The notes beneath the pieces are model-generated. The model made no database searches and had not been told where the DNA came from. It saw only the letters and a list, made by a program, of their open reading frames with translations. The position numbers and the translations under genes were made by a program. DNA of 64,000 nucleotides, taken from Bathynomus jamesi (taxonomy: Eukaryota > Arthropoda > Malacostraca > Isopoda > Cirolanidae). The stretch is from NCBI GenBank assembly GCA_023014485.1, contig JAJOZX010012052.1, positions 1 through 64,000 of the forward strand, in the 5' to 3' direction. The first letter of the stretch is position 1. The number at the start of each line of letters is the position of its first letter. Shown piece by piece: positions 54,996-64,000 of the stretch.

Positions 54996-57266
54996 ATTCG
55001 GGAGGTTTACGAATTAACAAAGTTATATAATAATTTAACGACAATTACTTAATATTAATCGAATAAAAAAAATGAAAAATACAAATTAAAAATAGAAATC
55101 AATTATGCATTTTAATGAGCTAAACATATAATATACTTAAAAATAAAAGTAAATCGAGCCATAGATGAATTCCCGCCAAGAATAAAAAAAAAGTTATTGA
55201 AGTGGAAGGAAAGCATTTCGAACATTTTTTTTTTTAAATAATTTCAGGTAAATTTTACATTAAAAATTATTTTTATATGAAAAAAAATATTAAAAAGGTT
55301 TAATAATTTTTGCATGTTAAGTAGAAAAATCATACTCTTTCGTTAAATGTTGATAGAATTTGAATTATTTGTTATTTTAGTCTGAAAACATGTTTGCATA
55401 TAGATAAATACATATGTTTTATTGTGTAGAAGTTTTATTAAAATTAAATGAGAAAAAAAATATACACAACTGAAATTTAGGGTATGTCCGGTCATACGGG
55501 TAAATTTCCCGACCGTACAGAACAGGATAAATTAGGTACATGATCGATTAATTCTTACACTATTACTGTCATCATATAATCACAATAATTATAAAAGTCG
55601 TTACAAACATTTGTAAAAACGGTTTTGGTTACAAATAATAAAATATATCATTTTTCCTATATATTTATATATGCAACAATGGCATGAAAAAATAAGACAA
55701 ATCGGTCAATTTCCTTCTTACAACAAAACAAAAAAAAAGAAGGTTGAACTAAAGATACAAACCGGTCAACTCAGCTTGAATTTAATTTTCTCTTATAACA
55801 AAAAGAAAGGTTGAATTAAATTCTCTTAAACAACAAAAAAAAGTTGAATTCAATTGACTGCATTGAAATGACTTGGGACTTGAAAACTGACTTGGGACTT
55901 AAAAACTGACTTGGGATTTGAAAACTGACTTGGGATTTGAAAACTGAGACTTGGGACTTGAAATTGAGACTTGAAACTAACTTCAAAACTGACTAAAACT
56001 GACTGAAAATTACTTCAAAACTGACTGAAACTACTTGAAACTGATTAACTTTGAACTGATTAACTTGAATCTGATTAACTTGGAACTGACTAACTTGGAA
56101 CTGACTGACATGGAACTAACTTGGAACTGACTAACTTGGAACTGACTAGCAACTTGAATCTGACTTGCAACTTGAAACTGAAACTTCTGACTTGAACTCT
56201 ATCAAGTATCTTGAAACTGAAACTGTCTGACTTGAACTCTATCAAGTATCTTGAAACTGAACTGACTGAAATTGACTGCACTTGAACTCTATCAAGTGGA
56301 GTCTATTATTCTCTGGGTTTGGTTGTCCCTCTTGGAAGCAACCAACTAACTGAAACTAACTGAAATGGACTGCACTGAACTGCTATCAGTGGAGTCAACT
56401 GAAACTGACTTGCACTTGAACTGCTATCAAGTGGAGACTATTAATCTCTGGGTTTGGTTGTCCCTCTTGGATACAACCAACTGAAACTGTCTGAAAACTG
56501 ATTTGCAACTTATTTGCAACTAAAACTGACTTGAAACTACTTCAAGTATCTCTATAAATCTTTAAACTCTCTATAAACTCTCTCTTTCTTAATTTGCAAG
56601 TCAATTCAATTCAATAATTTGAAAGAAATTGTAAAGAAAAATACGAAATGTAAACACATTTCACTCAAATGTACGCGAAGGTACAGTAATATTATGTTTG
56701 GCACATAAAATAAAATTATTCTACTAACTATAATAGTGAAAATAACTGAAAATAACTCTTTGAAAATAACTCTGTGAAATTAATTCTGTGACAATAACTC
56801 TGTGGCAATAACTCTGTGACTTTTAACTACTGTGACAATTAACTTCTGTGACAATTAACTTCTGTGAAAATAACTGTTAATAAAAAAAATGTATCACTGA
56901 TGTCTGAAATGTTCACTGTGTTTCATGTTAATTCTGACTTAATACTAGTTAACTGTTAATAATACTGATTTTTTCAAATGTTTACAAATTACTTAAAAAA
57001 AAAACTATACTTAAAATTTCTACGGCGAAATCCTTAGAGACGTGTACTGAAGACGTTTCTTGCTGGCTACTTCTTCTTGGATGAGACGAGACGTGGATAA
57101 CTTGGAGTCGTTACACACCGGTTCAAGGGTGGATGTTACGAACTGGAAGTCGTGACACGCCGGCCAAATGGTGGGTCTTATTATCTTGGTTTATCCTGGT
57201 TTATCCTTGGTTTATCAATGTTTATCCTGATGCAGGGTAATTTCTATCCTAGCCAAAGGGTGGCCA
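54134..57266 (-). mobile_element. Coding-free internal region of an LTR-retrotransposon-like element
   Basis: About 3.1 kb between the direct repeats. At its right edge the minus strand reads TGGCCACCCTTTGGCTAGG immediately after repeat B; a TGG start next to the LTR is what a tRNA primer-binding site looks like. At its left edge is a purine tract. No gag, protease, RT or integrase was recognised in any frame, and stops are dense. It includes a (GT)n run (54963-54992), AT-rich sequence and a degenerate tandem array (55850-56620). Interpretation: a non-autonomous element (LARD-like) mobilised by a relative. Confidence 0.65.
55850..56620. repeat. Degenerate tandem array of ACTGACTTGGGACTTGAAA-type units
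   Basis: Units of about 17-25 bases (CTTGGGACTTGAAAACTGA, TTGGAACTGACTAAC, TTGAACTCTATCAAGTATC) repeat many times with drift. A longer unit with TTCTCTGGGTTTGGTTGTCC occurs twice (about 56300 and 56440). Confidence 0.8.
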
Positions 57267-58593
57267 CTTTAAACACATGATAAGATTTTTGAAAGATTCC
57301 AAATAAAATTTTAAAAACAAAAATAAAAAATGATCGTATTTTCGCCGAGTATATATTTCTAAAGGCGACATAATTTCGGAGTAGTACATGAGTACAATTT
57401 AAGTACATTACTGAGTACATTTAATTTTGGTTTATTACAATTATGATTACGATTATGGATTAATTCACATTTCACTTAGTATCGTTAATCACAATTCCAT
57501 TTACAGTACATTATTACATTATATATTAAATTATTATCATTAATTACAGTTTCATTAAAGTACATTACATCAATTACATTATTAAGTACATTAGTCACTT
57601 ACAATTCTTTCAGTGTTTTTATATTTATAATGGTTATTAGTACAACACGAATTACATGGGCACATACGATATGTATTTATATACAACATAATATGTTATA
57701 ATATGTTATAATTTGAATCAGAGGAACAGGAGGTTTCACGTTTTCAGATGTTCGATTTATGCTGTGATCATCGAATTGCGTACACTTGCATAAGCGTTTT
57801 CGAGTTCAATGCGGGAGGTGAAATAATTAAAATAAAAAGTAAAAAATAAAAAAAATAATACATGAGAACGTATTTGGACGACTTTGAACGAACAGGTACG
57901 AATGCCTAACGTTTTGTACACATATCGGTACGTAACACAATAGGTTTTGTGCGTAATATAGACACGAGTGAGTATGGACTGATAGGTTGATAGGGCATAA
58001 GTAGACAATAGGTAGATGAATGAATAAGTAATAAAATTAACAAAAGATAAAGGTCAAGAAAGGACATGGATGTATGAACGAACAACATTTACATAATGAC
58101 GTATAGAGTGTAAAGGTTTTTATTATTATGTTAAAGAATTTACCATACATTGAATACGGAAGATGTCCAAATACTAAACACGTGATTCAATGTTCAAGGT
58201 ATGGAAACCGTGAAGGAAATTTAAGTTATTTTATGACGTCATAGTGTATAAGTCATTATTGGGAGGATTTAAAAGAAACGAATTAGAGACAAAGAGTGGG
58301 TATTAAGGACTAAGAAGTACAACTATGGGTTCCAATCCTGTTATATGCAATGTGTATGCATAATCTAGGGACGAGGGTGAGATGCAAGACAACCATAATT
58401 AATTATAATAAATTCTATAACAAATAAAAAATGGAAAAAAGGATACGACTAAACCATAGAAATGGTAGATCGTAGGGTTGTGACACAAACAAAAATAGAA
58501 AGCAACAAATAAAATTTTTATCCAAAATCGCATCAGGCGACTTTGGCTCCTCATGTAAAAATGAATATGGATTATTCATTGTTCATTTTTACA
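57267..58593 (-). repeat. LTR-like direct repeat B (5' LTR if minus orientation is right)
   Basis: About 1.33 kb, differing from repeat A by scattered substitutions and small indels. On the minus strand it begins TGTAAAAATGAACAATGAAT, whose first ~40 bases form a small palindrome with TTCATTTTTACA, and ends AAATCTTATCATGTGTTTAAAG. I could not find a matching target-site duplication outside A and B. Confidence 0.75.
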
Positions 58594-59054
58594 TATATAT
58601 GAATGTGTGATGTTAATTAATTCGAAGGTTTAATAAAAAACAGTCTTTTATATAAAAATAAAACCAAATTGTAATACACACACACACACACACACACCAC
58701 ACACACACCTTATTCTTGTCTATCTTTTATTGTATGACCCTGAGTTCAAAGAAGAAGCTTTAATTATATCTTTGTCCTGTGCTTTTTTTTAATTATAAAA
58801 ATAAATAAATATTTTTTTTAAAACGATGACTGTGGATGGTCTACTTATGTTTTTTATTTGAAAATGAATAAATAAAACAAACCAACATTTGTTTGTTTAT
58901 TTCTCGGCTTATGGAAGGAACTATACATAATTATGTCGCATTCTTTCACGTATACTTTTAGATAACCTTCCATTAGTACGTCTAATTTATCGAGGCTAAT
59001 GATTAAGCCCACTGATAAAATTATCTCCACTTTCTTTTACATCTGAGTGTTCAT

Positions 59055-59136
<82 letters not shown>

Positions 59137-59264
59137 CACATCTGTTAAAAGGTGATCTTTGTAGATTATTATTAATGCATTGTTAAATAGCTGGAACTAA
59201 TTTTGGTGATAATATTTGGTTTTAAAAGTTTTACTGTTGGCTGGGTAACTCACCTATGTGTCCA

Positions 59265-59310
<46 letters not shown>
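58594..59310. other. AT-rich sequence with (CA)n, (CT)n and (TA)n; no gene
   Basis: CA run at 58676-58709, CT run at 59058-59101, TA runs at 59102-59136 and 59268-59310. No recognised gene. Confidence 0.5.
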
Positions 59311-59312
<2 letters not shown>

Positions 59313-59957
59313 GTGTCCCAGGAGGAAATGTCAAGAATGCACCAGTTCACTCTTTGGGTATTTCTAAGCAGAAAGTATTATATCGATATGGGTCTGATTC
59401 CCAACCGTTACCGAGATACAAGCCTCTACATTTGGGTAATTAAAACATAATAAAAAGGCGAAATTAGATACTATTTAATGACACTTGTGGTTTACAAAAA
59501 GTACAAACATACAATACACTATTGCACTTATTGCAGAATGGTTTCAAAGTGACCCCCTCTTCTTTAATGCACGCGGCGAGCCTCCGATCCATCGAGTCTT
59601 GCCAAGGAAAACGCGGAAGTTCATTTCTGAGGTTTATGAACGCATCCTGTATACGTGCAACCAACTGCTCCCTAGTTTCGGGCTTATCCCGCTGATAAAC
59701 GTTACTCTTCAAGAACCCCCAGACAAAAAATAATGTAAATAAATAATGTGAGGATCTGCACAGTTGCCAATGTATCATTAAATGTCATTGAATATTATCT
59801 AAGATCGGCTTTTTATTATGTTTTAGTTACCCAAATGTAGAGGCCTGTATCTCTGTAACGGTTGGGAATCAGGCACATATCGATGTAATACTTTCTACTT
59901 AGAAATATCCAAAGAGTCAAATGGTGCATTCTTGACATTTCCTCCTGGGACACCCTG
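59311..59957 (-). mobile_element. Mariner deletion/fold-back derivative, 3' transposase end on minus strand
   Basis: The ends are inverted: left GGGTGTCCCAGGAGGAAATG, right on the minus strand GGGTGTCCCAGGAGGAAATG. The arms are 59311-59484 and 59779-59957. Between and into the arms, the minus strand 59740-59540 encodes LFFVWGFLKSNVYQRDKPET, REQLVARIQDAFINL and RRLAACIKEEG, the C-terminal part of a mariner transposase after the third Asp. N-terminal and catalytic Asp blocks are missing. Confidence 0.82.
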
Positions 59958-59978
59958 TGTATATATATATATATATAC

Positions 59979-61033
59979 ATTTAGGATAAAAACGAAGACG
60001 TAGAGCAAGAAAGTCATTATATTTGGCTGCAGCCGACGTTTCGGGCAACTCTACCCATTTTCAAGGCCTAATAAATAAAAAGCTAAAATTAATGCATGAC
60101 AAAAAAAAAAATATACGAATGTCAAAAACAAACTAATTCATAGCACAGAATAAAACCACTTAAAGAATAAAAATTAAAAAGCGTAAAACAAGCATAAGCC
60201 AAAAACAAAAATAAAAAATTATATACATGACAAATAACACATGATAAAAGTAAAACTTTAAAACTAAAAACATTCAAACAAATTAGTTAAAAACTTCACT
60301 AATAAAGAGTTAAATGAAAAAACGCAAAAGTGCACGAAACATACCATGCTCACTTGACATCCACAAACAACTGAGGCGAAAAGGAGACAGGGTCAAGGGG
60401 AAAAACAGAAAAATTTAGTTGGTAGGCATTCTAATTAATATAAAGGGGGTAACAGCTAGAATCAATATTTAAGCTGGAGTTCAGAAATTTAATGCACAAA
60501 GATTCATAAATACGGAAAGAGGACGGACATTTTAATGATTTAAGAATTTTAAGGTTATTAACGGAAATATCAACTTTACACTTAACAGAATGATTTCTAA
60601 TGGCAGACTGTTCCTTCTTAGATAAAACATTCCCTGTCCTATGGCTAATACCCATATGGGAGCAAAATCTTGCCTGCAAAGAACGAACTGTGCTGCCAAC
60701 GTAGTTCCCCTGGGAACACCCAGGGCAGGTAAACAAATAAACGACAGAACAGTTCATCGCAGGGGGGATTTTGTCCTTACAACGGAAAAAAATTCAAGGG
60801 TATTATTATTCACAAAAGCAACCTTAAAATCAGTGTGAAAATAAAATTTCCTCACCACACTCAACAATTGCTTTTTCACAAAAGTGTTAAATTGGTAGAG
60901 ATCAGGTAAAACAAGATATTTACAATTCTTAGGAACATCATACGTTGGGATAAGGTTGGGGGAATAAACATTATTAAGCAATTTACCAATAATACCTTGT
61001 ACAAGAACCCGTGGAAAACCATTTTTAAAGAAA
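59979..61033 (-). pseudogene. Penelope-like 3' end, left (inverted) arm, with GIY-YIG domain
   Basis: The minus-strand frame 61059-60754 carries FFKNGFPRVLVQGIIGKLLN and VVRKFYFHTDFKVAFVNNNT. It continues, after the stop/frame change at 60754, into 60757-60431: MNCSVVYLFTCPGCSQGNYV, GSTVRSLQARFCSHMGISHR and NHSVKCKVDISVNNLKIL, a GIY-YIG endonuclease with the CxxC-like CPGC insertion seen in Penelope/Neptune types. This arm is the better preserved of the pair; it lacks the RT part. The outer end contains the hammerhead-like sequence near 60032-60070. Confidence 0.85.
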
Positions 61034-61055
61034 AAAAAAAAAAAAAAAAAAAATT
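61034..61055. repeat. Poly(A) run at the palindrome centre
   Basis: More than 20 A residues at the junction between the left arm and the RT-containing spacer. It may mark a template switch or retrotransposition junction. Confidence 0.8.
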
Positions 61056-62509
61056 TCATGTCTCATCTTGAGGAAAGGGCCTTCTGTGAGTGCCCCCCTC
61101 ACCTTAAGCCGAATTTGTACAGACGTTATGTTGATGACACGTTTGCTTTATTCCAAACGGATAATCAATCAGTTCAGTTTTTAAATTTTTTGAACACACT
61201 TCATAAGAACATTATATTTACGCAGGAAAAGGAAGTTCAAGGTTCTATTCCTTTCCTTGATGTTTGGTTTCCAAATCAGGCTCAACTGTTTTAACTTCTA
61301 CATACCGGAAGCCTACTTTTACGGGTTTAGGTTTTAATTTTTATAGTTTTTGCGATTTTAATTACAAACTAAGTTCGATTCGCACTTTAGTGCATAGAGC
61401 TTATAATATTTGCTCAAACTTTGCTCTGCTTCATAATGAGTTTGAATTCCTTACTGATTTTTTCTTTAAAAATGGTTTTCCACGGGTTCTTGTACAAGGT
61501 ATTATTGGTAAATTGCTTAATAATGTTTATTCCCCAACCTTATCCCAACGTATGATGTTCCTAAGAATTGTAAATATCTTGTTTTACCTGATCTCTACCA
61601 ATTTAACACTTTTGTGAAAAAGCAATTGTTGAGTGTGGTGAGGAAATTTTATTTTCACACTGATTTTAAGGTTGCTTTTGTGAATAATAATACCCTTGAA
61701 TGTTTTTCCGTTGTAAGGACAAAATCCCCCCTGCGATGAACTGTTCTGTCGTTTATTTGTTTACCTGCCCTGGGTGTTCCCAGGGGAACTACGTTGGCAG
61801 CACAGTTCGTTCTTTGCAGGCAAGATTTTGCTCCCATATGGGTATTAGCCATAGGACAGGGAATGTTTTATCTAAGAAGGAACAGTCTGCCATTAGAAAT
61901 CATTCTGTTAAGTGTAAAGTTGATATTTCCGTTAATAACTTTAAATTCTTAAATCATTAAAATGTCCGTCCTCTCTCCGTATTTATGAATCTTTGTGCAT
62001 TAAATTTCTGAACTCCAGCTTAAATATGATTCTAGCTGTTACCCCCTTTATATTAATTAGAATGCCTACCAACTAAATTTTTCTGTTTTTCCCCTTGACC
62101 CTGTCTCCTTTTCGCCTCAGTTGTTTGTGGATGTCAAGTGAGCATGGTATGTTTCGTGCACTTTTGCGTTTTTTCATTTAACTCTTTATTAGTGAAGTTT
62201 TTAACTAATTTGTTTGAATGTTTTTAGTTTTAAAGTTTCATTTTATCATGTGTTATTTGTCATGTATATAATTTTTAATTTTTGTTTTGGCTTATGCTTG
62301 TTTTACGCTTTTTAATTTTTATTCTTTAAGTGGTTTATTCTGTGCTATGAATTAGTTTGTTTTTGACATTCGTATATTTTTTTTTTGTCATGCATTAATT
62401 TTAGCTTTTATTTATTAGGCCTTGAAAATGGGTAGAGTTGCCCGAAACGTCGGCTGCAGCCAAATATAATGACTTTCTTGCTCTACGTCTTCGTTTTTAT
62501 CCTAAATGT
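61056..62509 (+). pseudogene. Penelope-like element: RT catalytic block, GIY-YIG domain and 3' UTR (right arm)
   Basis: On +: MSHLEERAFCECPPHLKPNL, then YRRYVDDTFALF (61117-61152, RT motif with catalytic DD), FLNTLHKNIIFTQEKE, IPFLDVW; after a frameshift near 61280, LTSTYRKPTFTGLG and FFKNGFPRVLVQGIIGKLLN. After further shifts, 61736-61960 reads MNCSVVYLFTCPGCSQGNYV, GSTVRSLQARFCSHMGI, the GIY-YIG domain. 61462-62509 is the inverted twin of 59979-61033. The remainder of the RT (fingers/palm N-terminal part) is missing. The order RT, linker, GIY-YIG is the standard Penelope layout. Confidence 0.87.
62418..62456 (+). ncRNA. Hammerhead-like core in the Penelope 3' region
   Basis: Reads CCTTGAAAAT, then GGG-TAGAGTTG-CCC (stem II) and CGAAACGTC, then GGCTGCAGCC. 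CGAAACGTC fits the CGAAA box followed by a very short stem III and a GUC cleavage triplet, as in dimeric hammerheads of Penelope elements. The first box is degenerate compared with CUGANGA. The inverted twin is at about 60032-60070. Confidence 0.5.
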
Positions 62510-62728
62510 AAAATTACGTCTCCTTAGGAGGGATCCTATTTCATATATATATATATATATATAATTTAGGGTGTCCCAATTTTTTTTCTTAAAACGACCT
62601 GACCACTCGTGTCATGCCCGGATGTGGTTTGGGCTAAAGCATTGGCTGTGTGATTTTCAACTCGATCAGATGATATTTAGAGGTCCCGACGTTTGATGAC
62701 TTTTTTTTGGTTTTCAGAATTGATCATT
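62510..62728. promoter_or_regulatory. Left end and 5' untranslated region of transposase-family element 3
   Basis: After a (TA)n tract, TTTAGGGTGTCCCAA begins at 62567, resembling the TTTAGGGGTCGC start of copy 2. About 160 bases of non-repetitive leader follow; TTTTTTGGTTTTCAG just before the start codon is an acceptable splice-acceptor-like sequence. The right end lies beyond the window, so this terminus is a proposal. Confidence 0.4.
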
Positions 62729-64000
62729 ATGGCGTTGACAAGATCAAACATCAAGTTGTGGCTTCTTGAGAGGTCTCCGATAGCAGAGCTGGCTAAATCT
62801 CGATTACCAAGTAATATGGACGTGTTGCTCCTTTTCTTCTACCATCACCGCGACCAAAAGAAGACAGATTCCAACAGTGTCAAGGCTGTAATATCGGCTG
62901 TATTAGAAATCTGGGCTAGAGCCAACTCGAATCTGGCAAGAACCTCCGTTCATGCCTCGACTAAACTGAAAGCTTTGGTTCAGAGGTATCGAAATGTGCA
63001 TAAAAACAAGAACAAGACTGGAATGACTTACAATATGCAGCGGGATGTATTCTTGGCTGATATGGAGGATATTTTTGATGTCGCCCGCTCAGACGTTCTG
63101 GATCGGGGAGATATCCCTCTTGAAGACAAGGAATTCCTCATTTCCCAAAGGGCAGATCGACATACGAGTTACATGGGAGGTGAAGATAGAAAATATAATG
63201 CAGCCACAATGAAAAGACAGGAAAGGGAAAGAGCTCTTGAGCGGGCACACTGGCGTCAAACGGAGGAGGCTCTAGCTGTAGGAGTCACAGAAGAGGCTAC
63301 CGACAGCAGTTCTAGCACATCGTCAGCTGACAGTGGAAACGAAGCCGTCACTTGTGGACTTAAACCTTCGAAAGCTCCCAAACATGACAGACTAAAAGAA
63401 AGTCTGAGTGATCTTGACCTGGCAGCAACTTGGGATCGCGAGGGCCTTTCTGTTCGACAGGCAACATCAGCGTTTGCTGCGACTGCAAAATCCCTAGCTC
63501 TCGGTCCTGACAGTGTTCCATCAAAGAGCACGGTTCACCGCTTCCGACAAAAGGCCCGTACAATGATAGGGACCAATGTTATTGGGCACCTCGAGCAGCT
63601 TCCACCTCGACTGCAGATCCACTGGGACACAAAGATACTCACTGACATCGAACAGGAGGGTAAGTCAGTCGATCGGATTGCTGTTGTGGTGACTGGGGAT
63701 GGTGTGGAAGAGCTATTAGGAGCACCGAAAATAATAGACGGCACAGGACAGCAAATGGCAAGCGCAGTCCATCAAGCGCTCACCCTAGTCGGAATTGAGG
63801 ACAAGATCATAGGCATGGTGTTTGACACGACGGCATCAAACACAGGGATAGTGCAAGGTGCGTGTGCGCGTTTGGAAGCAGCATTGGGAAGATCTCTTTT
63901 ATGGTTTGCTTGCCGTCATCACGTTCACGAAGTGATTCTCAAGGATGTCTTCGTCGTGTGCCTAGGAACACCACCAAGTCCTCAAATCCCACTTTTCAGG
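62729..64000 (+). CDS. Unnamed DDE-like transposase family, copy 3 (intact, runs off the window end)
   Basis: An uninterrupted frame of 424 codons from ATG at 62729 (MALTRSNIKLWLLERSPIAE) to the window end. Residues ~30-190 are helical and basic, with DVLLLFFYHHRDQKKTDSNS, FLADMEDIFDVARSDVL and EDKEFLISQRADR, matching blocks in copies 1 and 2. A serine-rich linker lies at ~190-205. The core shows LQIHWDTKIL (Asp at residue 300), VVTGDGVEELLGAPKI, GMVFDTTASNTG (Asp at 366) and LLWFACRHHVHEVIL (Cys 395, His 397, His 398), then SPQIPLFR. The expected HHxRWM and D.AERG (Glu) blocks should follow beyond 64000. Role inferred: DNA cutting and joining by a cut-and-paste transposase in the nucleus; alternatively a domesticated derivative. 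It is the only long, stop-free coding region in the window, with ordinary codon use for the AT-poorer elements here. Confidence 0.75.
   Translation, partial: MALTRSNIKLWLLERSPIAELAKSRLPSNMDVLLLFFYHHRDQKKTDSNSVKAVISAVLEIWARANSNLARTSVHASTKLKALVQRYRNVHKNKNKTGMTYNMQRDVFLADMEDIFDVARSDVLDRGDIPLEDKEFLISQRADRHTSYMGGEDRKYNAATMKRQERERALERAHWRQTEEALAVGVTEEATDSSSSTSSADSGNEAVTCGLKPSKAPKHDRLKESLSDLDLAATWDREGLSVRQATSAFAATAKSLALGPDSVPSKSTVHRFRQKARTMIGTNVIGHLEQLPPRLQIHWDTKILTDIEQEGKSVDRIAVVVTGDGVEELLGAPKIIDGTGQQMASAVHQALTLVGIEDKIIGMVFDTTASNTGIVQGACARLEAALGRSLLWFACRHHVHEVILKDVFVVCLGTPPSPQIPLFR

Noticed and set aside
53287..58088. Same predicted peptides in both LTR-like repeats (53310-53549 and 57757-58008)
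   Set aside because: Conserved only because the DNA repeats are near identical; no domain is recognisable.

Overview
The window looks like repeat-dense intergenic chromatin from a eukaryote, most probably an arthropod. The reasons are: long (TA)n, (CT)n and (CA)n tracts every few hundred bases; DUF4817-type and SETMAR-like mariners, Tc1, Penelope-like, CR1-like and RTE-like elements; tRNA-derived SINEs; and hAT and piggyBac MITEs. There is no operon structure and no bacterial-type gene. I see no convincing single-copy host gene. Almost every protein-like stretch is a transposable-element fragment, and most are broken by frameshifts or stops. The species cannot be named from the sequence alone.

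Layout. 1-12 kb: mariner remnants, a tandem array of a tRNA-like 262-bp unit with an internal inversion, a hAT MITE with a perfect 8-bp target duplication (5386-6138), a 5'-truncated LINE (6266-8505) followed by 5S rRNA-like sequence, a mariner deletion derivative, a Tc1 element, and a second tRNA-like array. 12-22 kb: AT-rich sequence, a fold-back mariner, a SETMAR-like mariner, and a CR1-like LINE with esterase tail, endonuclease and RT (18265-21298). 22-32 kb: palindromic repeats, composite SINEs, a decayed LINE, a hAT remnant with a BED finger, microsatellites and MITEs. 32-43 kb: two copies of an unnamed transposase-like family (32858-37686 and 40048-42885), one carrying a nested mariner and one a nested piggyBac MITE, with a Penelope-like 3' end between them. 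43-52 kb: LINE 3' ends, a complete DUF4817 mariner carrying a hAT fold-back insert, a second fold-back mariner and an RTE-like LINE in antisense. 52-59 kb: a coding-free LTR-retrotransposon-like element (52822-58593). 59-64 kb: a fold-back mariner derivative, a large Penelope palindrome (59979-62509), and a third, uninterrupted copy of the transposase-like family that runs off the window end.

Three themes stand out. First, three divergent members of one protein family share HWD[GST]K, FDxT..NTG, ACRHH, HHxRWM and D.AERG motifs; the pattern suggests a DDE/RNase-H-fold transposase with a C(2)H insertion. Second, Penelope-like 3' ends carry hammerhead-ribozyme-like cores, one of them capped by a ~43-bp stem. 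Third, elements of many unrelated classes occur as inverted fold-back pairs flanked by (TA)n tracts. Some arms are nearly identical and some are strongly diverged, so both biology and assembly error must be considered. A composite SINE with two tRNA-like units shares its 3' tail with the 3' end of a LINE in the same window, which suggests a SINE-LINE pair.
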